Shown: positions 34,963-43,278 of the stretch, piece after piece
How the letters are laid out: the number at the start of each line of letters is the position of its first letter
Position numbering within the stretch: the stretch's first letter is position 1
Assembly (NCBI GenBank): GCA_017649485.1
Contig: JAGCGS010000010.1
Coordinates: 16,245 to 80,244, forward strand
Direction of reading: 5' to 3'
Source: Bacteroidaceae bacterium
GTDB lineage: Bacteria > Bacteroidota > Bacteroidia > Bacteroidales > Bacteroidaceae
DNA: 64,000 nt
Translations under genes and position numbers: made by a program
Notes under the pieces: model-generated
Told to the model about the DNA's origin: nothing
Database searches by the model: none
What the model saw: only the letters and a program-made list of their open reading frames with translations

Positions 34963-36624
34963 TTACCAACTAAAATTATAATATTCCGTTACTGTATTGC
35001 CACACTCATCCGTTGCCATGAACATCAATTCATGCTTCTCACCTTTCTGAACATGGTCAGGGTCAAGGTAGCAGACAATGTGATTATTCACTGAGTTATA
35101 TTTGCCAAACAAGGCATACTGCCCATCAATAGTTCCACGATAATTACTGATGCCTGTATGCTCGTCCTTTACTTGTAAGGTTATGGTACCGCTCCTTCCC
35201 CACTGCTGAGGGTTCATCGGTGTGACTGTAGGTGGAATGGTGTCAATGCCTACGGTGAAAGTTCCTAACTCACGCACCCTCGCCTTCATATAGCCATCCT
35301 CGAACTTGCCACCCAAGCTATAGCGCTTTCCCTTACTATCGACACCCGCAATGTAATACTTCGTCATATCATCTATTGGCACTTGCGTCAAGCCAATACT
35401 CAGTTCAGCATAGTCATGCAAGGGCATGGTACGTTTGCTCAACTGATAAGTAAACGCTACATCTTGTGCGCCTTTACTCACGGTATAATCCAATGGGAGG
35501 TCATCATACAATCTGCCACGAGGTACCACAAGGTCAATACCTGGTTGCTGTAAGATATTTACCTCATCCCAATGGAATAGCATTTTCTCATCGGTCTCGT
35601 CAGCAGGTATCTCTTGTTGCTTCCCAATGATGGTTAATTGAACCTTAGAGGTATTGCCCAATCCGTCGGTTAAAGTATAGACCAACTTATAAGGTCTCTC
35701 CTCATTGATAGTCAACAAGCCACGGTTGCCATTGCCAGCTTTCAGCATTCTCAACTTATTGCCTGGCTCAATGAACGACTTCATATACTGCCCTTCTGTC
35801 CAAGAATTGATATAGCGGTGCTCACTCTCGGCAAAACGTGATACATCACTTCGAAACACCTCTTCGCCATCCACTTCCAACACCAATAACTTCACTCCAT
35901 ATCTGTTTGTCACTCCCTCCATGTGGTCATAGGCTCTCAGGCCTACACCTATCTCGCCCCAAGCGTAAATAGGTTTCATGGGTGTATTGGGTGTAATGGC
36001 ATAACTCTTCTGTTTTGTTTGTCCATCCACAACACCCTTGCCTCGTTGTGGGAACACCATGAAACCTTCTGCCGTTGGAGCCGTATGATCCTTCACTACA
36101 TGACGGAAGAATGGCAAGGGATCCACAAACTCATCCGTTTTAATCTCCACGGCATCCAAGTGCAAGTGCGGTCCAAACGAATAGCCAGTATTACCACTAT
36201 AGGCTATCACATCACCCACCTTTACGGGGTATTCATCAGCTTCTGGAATGATGTCCACCTCCCATTGTTCATGCTCGTACTGCCATTGTTTTACCCGCTG
36301 TTCCACCTCATCGGCAAACTTTGTCAAATGACGGTATATCAAGTAATAACCATTATCATAGGTTACGTTCAGCACATATCCTGAACCTGTGTTTACACGG
36401 ATACGTGAGATGTAGCCATTTGCCTGTGCCTTAATAGGCTTGCCTGTCGTTCCTTGTGTTTTGATGTCCAGTCCTCCATGAAAGTGATTGGCACGTATCT
36501 CGCCATAGTTGCCAGAGAAGACCATGGGGAAGTCAAACGGTGGCTGGTATATATCGGTACTGACTTGCGACTGGGCATTCAAACCCAGAGAAGTCAGCAA
36601 AATAATCAAATATAGTTTCTTCAT
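34963..36624 (-). CDS. M23 family metallopeptidase (secreted)
   Basis: The 553-aa protein has a signal peptide (1-20, ending NAQS) and a LytM/M23 domain in its N-terminal half, with the zinc motifs HFHGGLDI (near residue 47) and HLHLDAVE (near 152). A long beta-rich C-terminal part of unknown role follows. M23 enzymes cut peptide cross-bridges in peptidoglycan or act as regulators of amidases. The ATG at 36624 is favoured by the signal peptide and a TATATTTG -7 box at 36650-36657; the frame is open to 36672. Joined with the C69 gene and mutase. Confidence 0.9.
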   Translation of the reverse strand: MKKLYLIILLTSLGLNAQSQVSTDIYQPPFDFPMVFSGNYGEIRANHFHGGLDIKTQGTTGKPIKAQANGYISRIRVNTGSGYVLNVTYDNGYYLIYRHLTKFADEVEQRVKQWQYEHEQWEVDIIPEADEYPVKVGDVIAYSGNTGYSFGPHLHLDAVEIKTDEFVDPLPFFRHVVKDHTAPTAEGFMVFPQRGKGVVDGQTKQKSYAITPNTPMKPIYAWGEIGVGLRAYDHMEGVTNRYGVKLLVLEVDGEEVFRSDVSRFAESEHRYINSWTEGQYMKSFIEPGNKLRMLKAGNGNRGLLTINEERPYKLVYTLTDGLGNTSKVQLTIIGKQQEIPADETDEKMLFHWDEVNILQQPGIDLVVPRGRLYDDLPLDYTVSKGAQDVAFTYQLSKRTMPLHDYAELSIGLTQVPIDDMTKYYIAGVDSKGKRYSLGGKFEDGYMKARVRELGTFTVGIDTIPPTVTPMNPQQWGRSGTITLQVKDEHTGISNYRGTIDGQYALFGKYNSVNNHIVCYLDPDHVQKGEKHELMFMATDECGNTVTEYYNFSW

Positions 36625-36649
36625 GTATCGTTTGTTACAATTCATCTGA

Positions 36650-36657
36650 CAAATATA
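36650..36657 (-). promoter_or_regulatory. -7 box for the M23-C69-phosphohexomutase operon
   Basis: Minus strand TATATTTG, 26 nt before the M23 ATG at 36624; lies within the longer open frame and so supports the shorter start. Confidence 0.5.
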
Positions 36658-36795
36658 AGGATAATCCGCCAATTTAAGAAATGCAAAGTAACTTTTATTA
36701 AAAAAATGTCTAAAAACATAAGACTACCAATATCATCGTTTTCATATTTTCTGTATTTTTACACAAAATATATACAACCTAAATGCTAAATACGT

Positions 36796-37899
36796 ATGAA
36801 AATCGGAGTACCTAAAGAAATTAAGAACAATGAGAACCGCGTAGGAATGACTCCTACGGGCGTTGCGGAGATGACCGCTCACGGTCATATAGTATATGTT
36901 CAGCATACAGCTGGTGAGGGCAGTGGATTTGCCGATGAGGCATATATTAAAGCTGGTGCCAAGATTTTGCCGGACATTGCAGATGTGTATGCCATTGCCG
37001 ACATGATTGTGAAAGTGAAAGAACCAATCGAGCCAGAGTATCCTTTGGTTAGGGCAGGTCAAGTAGTGTTTACTTATTTCCATTTCGCAGCCGACCGTAA
37101 ATTAACTGATGCCATGCTGGCTTCGGGAGCTGTGTGCATCGCATACGAGACAGTACAGAAGTCTGACCGCAGCTTGCCGTTGTTGATCCCAATGAGTGAG
37201 GTAGCAGGACGTATGGCGGTGCAACAAGGTGCACATTTTTTGGAGAAGTCTCATGGCGGACGTGGTGTGTTGCTGGGCGGTGTACCTGGTGTTTTGCCAG
37301 CTAAAGTTCTAATTTTAGGAGGTGGTAGGGTTGGTAGCAATGCAGCCCTGATAGCTGCCGGCATGGGTGCAGAAGTAACTGTAGCAGACTGTTCATTAGA
37401 TTGTTTACGTCACTTATCGCAAGTTTTGCCTAAAAATGTAAAGACGCTTTATGCCTCTGAACTGAATATCCGTCATGAGCTGCCTACCACAGACTTGGTG
37501 ATTGGATCCGTACTGATACCAGGTGCAACCACTCCGCATCTGATTACTCGGGATATGCTGAAATTAATGCGAGCAGGGAGTGTGTTAGTGGATGTGGCTA
37601 TTGACCAAGGAGGTTGTTTTGAAACCTCACATCCCACCACACACAGTGATCCTGTGTATGTACTCGATGGTATTATTCACTATTGTGTGGCTAACATTCC
37701 TGGTGCAGTGCCTTATACCTCTACCCTCGCCCTTACAAATGCCACCCTGCCTTATGCTGTGGCATTGGCAGATAAAGGCTGGCGAAAGGCATGCCAGGAT
37801 GATCACGCCTTGGCATTGGGCATAAACGTGGTAGATGGGAGAATAACCTTCAAAGCTGTAGCTGATGCTTTTGGTTTAGCATATACACCTTGGGAATAA
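36796..37899 (+). CDS. ald: Alanine dehydrogenase
   Basis: The 367-aa enzyme reversibly deaminates L-alanine to pyruvate and ammonia with NAD. It begins MKIGVPKEIKNNENRVG, as in all Ald proteins, has the catalytic His in the FHFAADR region (about residues 95-100), and an NAD-binding Rossmann motif GGGRVGSNAA near 175. Single gene with a shared terminator downstream. Confidence 0.95.
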   Translation: MKIGVPKEIKNNENRVGMTPTGVAEMTAHGHIVYVQHTAGEGSGFADEAYIKAGAKILPDIADVYAIADMIVKVKEPIEPEYPLVRAGQVVFTYFHFAADRKLTDAMLASGAVCIAYETVQKSDRSLPLLIPMSEVAGRMAVQQGAHFLEKSHGGRGVLLGGVPGVLPAKVLILGGGRVGSNAALIAAGMGAEVTVADCSLDCLRHLSQVLPKNVKTLYASELNIRHELPTTDLVIGSVLIPGATTPHLITRDMLKLMRAGSVLVDVAIDQGGCFETSHPTTHSDPVYVLDGIIHYCVANIPGAVPYTSTLALTNATLPYAVALADKGWRKACQDDHALALGINVVDGRITFKAVADAFGLAYTPWE

Positions 37900-37920
37900 A
37901 ACCTAATCATACTAGTCAAC

Positions 37921-37950
37921 AAAAGCAGCTCCCTAAGGGGAGCTGCTTTT
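37921..37950. terminator. Bidirectional terminator between ald and the TonB receptor gene
   Basis: AAAAGCAGCTCCC (37921-37933) pairs with GGGAGCTGCTTTT (37938-37950), 13 bp perfect, 4-nt loop; A and T runs serve both strands. Confidence 0.88.
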
Positions 37951-37960
37951 ATAGAAAAAT

Positions 37961-40021
37961 CTACTTTAAATTAAGAGAAAAACCTGCTATCAGCCAACGG
38001 CCAGGCTGTGGCACGTTACCATAGTCATAATAGGTCTTATCAAAGAGGTTGTTGGCCTCTAGAGAAAGCTGATAGCGATTAGTTTTCCAAGACAAACGAG
38101 CATCAAGTAAAGAATAGGAACCGTATGGTTTTGCATCACCACTGAGCAGTTGATAATTGCCTTTGCGCTCTTGGAAACGATAAGACAGATTCAAATAGAG
38201 ATTAGTTATTATGTTAAAGTCTGCCTGTGCTGTAAACTTGTGCTTGAGATACTCCAACGCATACTGCGACTGCATATATGACTCCAAGTCTTTGTCTTGA
38301 TCGATAAAGCTATAAGAAATGTTTATCTGCCTCAACAGACGCTGCGATGGAATAAGATTTAGCAAGTCTAAAAAAAGAATAGCCTCAAATCCTGTAGCAT
38401 TAAGTTTGGTGTGATTGACAGATTTCCATACAGCATCTGCTCCTTCACGTGTATTTTTGATCCAGTCGATCATATTAGTACCATGATGACGATAAATACT
38501 GACGCTTCCCCTCACAGATTCAGAAAGATATTTCAATCCCGCTTCGTATGCCTGCATCTCTTCTGGCTTCAAGAATTTGTCTGCCTGATGTCCACCTACA
38601 GAATAGTATAGCTCTGTGAAAGAAGGCATACGTAAAGATGTATTAAACGAAGCATATGCTTTGAAATGTCGAGTAAATTGCCAGCTGACATCCATACCTG
38701 GATAAAGACGAAAAGGCATTTCATTCCATGTATTTTTCACAGCAATTACGCCTGCACTCAAAGTGAAATGATTGAGCAACAGGTTATGTTCAAAATGGAA
38801 ACTAAGATTACTTCGGTTCAAGCCCAACGTATATTGCCTGTCAGTGCCGTGTATGGACAAAGGCTTATTCAAGGGCTCGCCTAAGTTCCCACTAACAAGA
38901 TCTTCGTTGCGAAACTCTGCACCGAAAGCAGTCTTACCTAATGACCACTCTATAAAACTGTTGAGGTTAATTCCAAACACATCGGTGCGATGGTAATTGA
39001 ATGGCACTTTTGCCTCACTGCCACGGAAAAGTTCAAACCTATCATGGCTACGGTTCCAGTATATGGAAGGCATGAAATGAAATAATCCTTTGGTCTGAGC
39101 TTGTATGGCAGTAAACAGTTTGGCGGTATGCTCGAACTGATCGTCGAATTTCGCACTGTAGAAAGTATTAGAACCAAAGTTCTTGTCACTGAGGCCAGCA
39201 TGCCATGAAATGATTATATCATCGTTGTTATAGTGACCTTGATAGAACAACTTCAATCTATTGAAATCACTGTTAAGGGTTCCTGCCTGGCTACGGGTAT
39301 ATCCATCACTACGCGTATAAGAGGCCGACAGCTGGTTATTAAGGTTGCCATGAGACATATTCATCCTGCCACCTCCCGATACATAGCCAAAGGAACCAGC
39401 CTCTAAGTGCACATCAGCGCTAGTCTTGTTGCTTTTACGGGTAACGATGTTAATGGCTCCTACCAGCGATGAAGTGCCATATACCCGCCCTGCAGGCCCT
39501 TCGAGAACCTCAATGCGTTCTATATCAGAAATGTCTACTGGGAAATCGGCTGTGTTGTGTCCCGTCTGAGGGTCATTGATGTTAATGCCGTTGAGTAAGA
39601 GGGTGATTTGTTCGTTGGTTCCCCCACGAATGCTGATGTCTGTTTGAGCTCCTATGGGTCCTCGTTGGCGGACATCCACGCCAGCAGCGAGTTTGAGTAA
39701 ATCGTTAACACTTTGCGCAGGAGCGGCGGCTATCGCCTCACGATCCAGCACTGTTACCATTCGTGCCGACTGTCCGAGAGTCAGTGGCGCACGACTGCTT
39801 GTCACTTCAACTTCCTCCAGTTCATATAGCTTTTCCTGTCCTTGTTGGGTGGTAACAACCTGTGCAGATGCCGTATCAGGTGTGGAAAAAGTCAATGTAG
39901 TAATTGCTAACACACCAATGGTTACCTCAACTTTCAGACTATTGAAAACTGCATATGGACTATTCTGGAACTGACGGAAACGTACAGTTTTCTTGCCTGT
40001 CTGGAATAATTTTTCTTCCAT
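37961..40021 (-). CDS. TonB-dependent outer-membrane receptor (BtuB/siderophore-like plug)
   Basis: The 686-aa protein has an unusually long N-terminal export region (1-53) with KTVRFRQF, YAVFNSL and VEVTIGVL before the hydrophobic core. A TonB box-like stretch (LEEVEVTSSRAP), the plug (about 65-185, with ISIRGGTNEQITLLLNGI) and a 22-strand-type barrel follow, ending AGFSLNLK, with a terminal Lys rather than the usual aromatic. The ligand is unknown. It starts 3 nt after glpD on the same strand, an unusual pairing, and no cobalamin riboswitch precedes it. Confidence 0.9.
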   Translation of the reverse strand: MEEKLFQTGKKTVRFRQFQNSPYAVFNSLKVEVTIGVLAITTLTFSTPDTASAQVVTTQQGQEKLYELEEVEVTSSRAPLTLGQSARMVTVLDREAIAAAPAQSVNDLLKLAAGVDVRQRGPIGAQTDISIRGGTNEQITLLLNGININDPQTGHNTADFPVDISDIERIEVLEGPAGRVYGTSSLVGAINIVTRKSNKTSADVHLEAGSFGYVSGGGRMNMSHGNLNNQLSASYTRSDGYTRSQAGTLNSDFNRLKLFYQGHYNNDDIIISWHAGLSDKNFGSNTFYSAKFDDQFEHTAKLFTAIQAQTKGLFHFMPSIYWNRSHDRFELFRGSEAKVPFNYHRTDVFGINLNSFIEWSLGKTAFGAEFRNEDLVSGNLGEPLNKPLSIHGTDRQYTLGLNRSNLSFHFEHNLLLNHFTLSAGVIAVKNTWNEMPFRLYPGMDVSWQFTRHFKAYASFNTSLRMPSFTELYYSVGGHQADKFLKPEEMQAYEAGLKYLSESVRGSVSIYRHHGTNMIDWIKNTREGADAVWKSVNHTKLNATGFEAILFLDLLNLIPSQRLLRQINISYSFIDQDKDLESYMQSQYALEYLKHKFTAQADFNIITNLYLNLSYRFQERKGNYQLLSGDAKPYGSYSLLDARLSWKTNRYQLSLEANNLFDKTYYDYGNVPQPGRWLIAGFSLNLK

Positions 40022-40024
40022 TTA

Positions 40025-41590
40025 TTAATCAACTATATAGTTTTGGGCTATCTCTTTGAATGATTCAAACTGCTCATCTACCCATGATAATGGCAGATGT
40101 CTTTCAGCTGCCATAATCTTAGCCACCTCAGGGGCTACACGCAAAGCCTCACGTGCATCGATATAGAGTAATCGCACCCTGCGAGCCAACACATCATCAA
40201 GTGTTCTCGCCATCTCATGACGTACTGCCCAAACGACTTCACCCATAGTGTAATCATACTTGGGCGATATTTTGTCTTTCAGCATCACATACTCTTGCTC
40301 CAGTTGGTGAACGGCGGGTTCATCGCTACCATATATATAATAATGGCTATTCAGGTCAGGATTGGGTCGCCAACCATGAATCTTCAAGTGCTTGGTCACA
40401 CATTTTCTATTTTCAACCAATTTCATGGCAATGGCTTTGTCAATGGTGTCCTCTGCCATCAACCTGTAACTTGTCCACTTGCCACCTGTAATAGTTATCA
40501 AATTATTATCTGAAACTATAATCTTATGACTACGAGAGATCTCTTTAGCACTTTTACCTTCTCTCTTGGGTGCAGCCAAAGGTCTTTGTCCTGCAAATAC
40601 AGCAATAATATCTTTTCGTGTAGGAGCAGGAACCATATACAATCCTGCTGTCTTAAGAATGAATTCTATTTCTTCTTCCAATGCACGTGGCTCACTCTCA
40701 GGATGGTCACGTAGCACATCGGTCGTGCCCACCACTACCCTGTTATGCCAAGGCACAGCAAAAAGCACTCTGCCATCACTGGTCTTCGGCACCATCAATG
40801 CATCCGTGCTTTGTAGGAATTTCATGTCCAATACCAAGTGCACACCCTGACTGGGTTTTACCATTGGTTTGTGCCCTGAGACATCCAACTTCATCACTTC
40901 ATCAACAAAAATGCCAGCAGCATTGATCACTACCTTGGCATGCAACTCAAAAGATTCACCCGTTTCTTGGTCAATAACACGAACACCACATACCTTACCA
41001 GTTTTATTATGCAAAATACCATTGACCTTTACATGATTGACAGCCACTCCTCCTTGTTCGATGCAGGTCTGTGCCAGATTGATTGCCATGCGGGAATCGT
41101 CGAACTGTCCGTCATGATACACAACGCCACCCTTCAAGCCCTCACGCTTAATGGCTGGTAGTCTATGCATCACACTCTCCTTGCTGATAAACTTAGAATG
41201 ACCATAGCCAAAGCCAAAAGAAAGTATGTCATATAAGGTGAGTCCGCAAAAATACAAGAAATTATTCCAATAAGTGTAATTGGCAATGACAAAAGATTGA
41301 TCCTTGACCAGATGCGGAGCATTATCTTTCATGCGGCCTCTTTCGTGCAAAGCTTCTAAAACCAACATCACATCACCTTTTTGCAAATATCGTACACCTC
41401 CATGTACCAGTTTAGTGCTTCGACTGGAGGTGCATTTCGCAAAATCGTCTTGTTCTAATAAAGCAACCTGATAACCCCTGGAAGCTGCATCGACGGCACA
41501 GCCCAAGCCTGTAGCACCGCCACCAATGACTACAAAGTCCCAGGTTTTCTCCGAATTCCGTAACTTTTCAATTTGATCTTCCCGTTTCAT
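40025..41590 (-). CDS. glpD: Glycerol-3-phosphate dehydrogenase/oxidase
   Basis: The 521-aa FAD enzyme oxidises glycerol 3-phosphate to dihydroxyacetone phosphate and passes electrons to quinone at the membrane. It has the FAD motif VIGGGATGLGCAVDAASRG (residues about 21-39), then SSRSTKLVHGGVRYL, the family signature, and TGGKWTSYRLMAEDTI in the C-terminal part. It lies 88 nt downstream of tRNA-Pro and 3 nt before the TonB receptor gene. Confidence 0.95.
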   Translation of the reverse strand: MKREDQIEKLRNSEKTWDFVVIGGGATGLGCAVDAASRGYQVALLEQDDFAKCTSSRSTKLVHGGVRYLQKGDVMLVLEALHERGRMKDNAPHLVKDQSFVIANYTYWNNFLYFCGLTLYDILSFGFGYGHSKFISKESVMHRLPAIKREGLKGGVVYHDGQFDDSRMAINLAQTCIEQGGVAVNHVKVNGILHNKTGKVCGVRVIDQETGESFELHAKVVINAAGIFVDEVMKLDVSGHKPMVKPSQGVHLVLDMKFLQSTDALMVPKTSDGRVLFAVPWHNRVVVGTTDVLRDHPESEPRALEEEIEFILKTAGLYMVPAPTRKDIIAVFAGQRPLAAPKREGKSAKEISRSHKIIVSDNNLITITGGKWTSYRLMAEDTIDKAIAMKLVENRKCVTKHLKIHGWRPNPDLNSHYYIYGSDEPAVHQLEQEYVMLKDKISPKYDYTMGEVVWAVRHEMARTLDDVLARRVRLLYIDAREALRVAPEVAKIMAAERHLPLSWVDEQFESFKEIAQNYIVD

Positions 41591-41678
41591 AGCTATCTGG
41601 TTTTAAAAAAAACAGTCACGAAATATAATACTCGCAACTGTCTTTCCTTTTTATTTATCAACCTTAATCCATTCCTAG

Positions 41679-41753
41679 TCGGGGTACCAAGATTCGAACT
41701 TGGGACCCCCTGCTCCCAAAGCAGGTGCGCTAACCGGACTGCGCTACACCCCG
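41679..41753 (-). tRNA. tRNA-Pro(UGG)
   Basis: The minus strand folds as a 75-nt cloverleaf: acceptor CGGGGTG / TACCCCG with one G-U, anticodon stem CCTGC / GCAGG with loop TTTGGGA (anticodon UGG), T stem CCAAG / CTTGG with loop TTCGAAT, discriminator A. CCA is not encoded. Confidence 0.97.
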
Positions 41754-41774
41754 AATGTTTCTTAAAAAGCGATG

Positions 41775-41806
41775 CAAATTTACTACGTTTTTTTTATCCG
41801 TGCAAA
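41775..41806 (-). promoter_or_regulatory. Promoter of tRNA-Pro (possibly also glpD)
   Basis: The minus strand has TTTG (41806-41803), a 20-nt spacer and TAAATTTG (41782-41775), 21 nt before the tRNA. glpD lacks a clear promoter of its own, so read-through from the tRNA is possible. Confidence 0.65.
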
Positions 41807-41833
41807 CTTTCTTCCACTTTTTTTATAAAAAAC

Positions 41834-41866
41834 TTGATATAATGCTGTAGATTATGCTTATCTTTG
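41834..41866 (+). promoter_or_regulatory. Promoter of the metallophosphoesterase gene
   Basis: TTG (41834-41836), a 22-nt spacer and TATCTTTG (41859-41866), 27 nt before the ATG at 41894. It overlaps an in-frame TTG at 41864 and so excludes that as start. Confidence 0.6.
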
Positions 41867-41893
41867 CATAAAACAACGATAAACCTTGATACC

Positions 41894-43246
41894 ATGAAAC
41901 GCAGAGATTTTATCAAAAGTTCTACCTTGTTGGCAATGGCTACGGGCATGGGGAACGTAGCTAAAGCAAAAGAACATTCACATTCCCAAGGACTTTCTCA
42001 CGAAGGCAAACTGATTATATCAGCCCCAATGCTACAGAACTATGCAGTTACATCCATGGGTATAGCATTTGCTGTAAGTGATTTAGCAAATGGTTATGTC
42101 TTGGTGAGCGAACATCCCGACCTCAGTGATGCCCGCAAAGTGTTATGCGGCGGTTTTCGCACCACTGACATCACCGACCGTGTACAGTTAATCCGGCTGA
42201 CTGGTCTAAAACCTTCTACAACTTACTATTATAAAATAGGTGCAGACCGCATCGAGTACAAAGGAGGCTATAGTATGAAGGTTCTGAGCAATGAAGAGGA
42301 TGAACATATCTACAATTTCACCACAGCTGGCGAAGGAAGTCAGGCACATTTCTGTGTTATTAACGACACGCATGTTCGTTGGGAACCTTTCGGACTGGCT
42401 ATAAACAAGATTGCAGAGTTGGCTCCCTCTTGTGTTATCTGGAATGGTGACGCCAGCAATGTGGAGGAAACCATTGAAGCGCAGATACGCATCTTCCTGC
42501 AACCAGAGATTGAACGCTCTGACTATGCAGCATCCATTCCATATCTTTTTTGCCCTGGCAACCACGACTCAAGAGGTATGGCAAATCGTCATTTAGATAA
42601 AGTATGGATGTACCGACAGCCTGAAGAACGGCAGTCACGCGACTGGGATTTGGGACGTAACTTTGCTGTTCGCATGGGTGATGTCGCAATGATTGGACTC
42701 GATACTGCCGAAGACAAACTGGACACGAACCCACTATTTGCCGGACTATTCACCAGTGCCCCATATCGCAAAGCACAGGTATATTGGCTCAGTGATGCCC
42801 TCTCAAAACCAGAGATAGCCAATGCTCCTTTCTTAGTGACCTTCTGTCACATTCCGTTGTTTGATGACGACCCTCACAGTAATCCAGGCGATGTAGCTCC
42901 AGCAGACAAGGATCCACAATACAGCACAGACTTTGCCAATTGGCAACGTACTTGTGCACAACTATGGTCACCTTTGCTCGAACAAGCAGGTTGTCAACTC
43001 GTCATCACCGCACATCAACACCGGTACCGCTATTTTGCTCCGTCAAATACTCGATCCTGGGCACAAATTGTTGGAGGTGGACCCGAGATGGGTTTCACTG
43101 GTAACGGAGAGAACCGACGTGAAGCACCAGAGCGTTTCCCAACAGTCATCGAAGGCAAGGTTGTAAATAGCAAACTGGAAGTTATTATTCATAACCTAGT
43201 GACAGGGAAAGTGCAGGATAAATTCAGCTATGAGCCAAGGTGCTAA
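41894..43246 (+). CDS. Tat-exported metallophosphoesterase with purple-acid-phosphatase-like N domain
   Basis: The 450-aa protein begins with a Tat signal (KRRDFIKSS, residues 2-10). A fibronectin-like domain (about 40-145, with LTGLKPSTTYYYKIG) precedes a calcineurin-type phosphoesterase domain with metal motifs in order: VINDTH, IWNGDAS, CPGNHDSRG, TFCHIPLF and ITAHQHRYRY. It probably acts on phosphoesters in the periplasm or at the surface; the substrate is unknown. The lone gene is bounded by tRNA-Pro and the DUF4091 gene. Confidence 0.9.
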   Translation: MKRRDFIKSSTLLAMATGMGNVAKAKEHSHSQGLSHEGKLIISAPMLQNYAVTSMGIAFAVSDLANGYVLVSEHPDLSDARKVLCGGFRTTDITDRVQLIRLTGLKPSTTYYYKIGADRIEYKGGYSMKVLSNEEDEHIYNFTTAGEGSQAHFCVINDTHVRWEPFGLAINKIAELAPSCVIWNGDASNVEETIEAQIRIFLQPEIERSDYAASIPYLFCPGNHDSRGMANRHLDKVWMYRQPEERQSRDWDLGRNFAVRMGDVAMIGLDTAEDKLDTNPLFAGLFTSAPYRKAQVYWLSDALSKPEIANAPFLVTFCHIPLFDDDPHSNPGDVAPADKDPQYSTDFANWQRTCAQLWSPLLEQAGCQLVITAHQHRYRYFAPSNTRSWAQIVGGGPEMGFTGNGENRREAPERFPTVIEGKVVNSKLEVIIHNLVTGKVQDKFSYEPRC

Positions 43247-43278
43247 TCCTATAGCCCTAAATCACCAATTTCACCCTA

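Noticed and set aside
37961-41753. Cobalamin riboswitch controlling the BtuB-like receptor
   Set aside because: The receptor follows glpD by 3 nt, and no B12-box-like leader is visible ahead of glpD.
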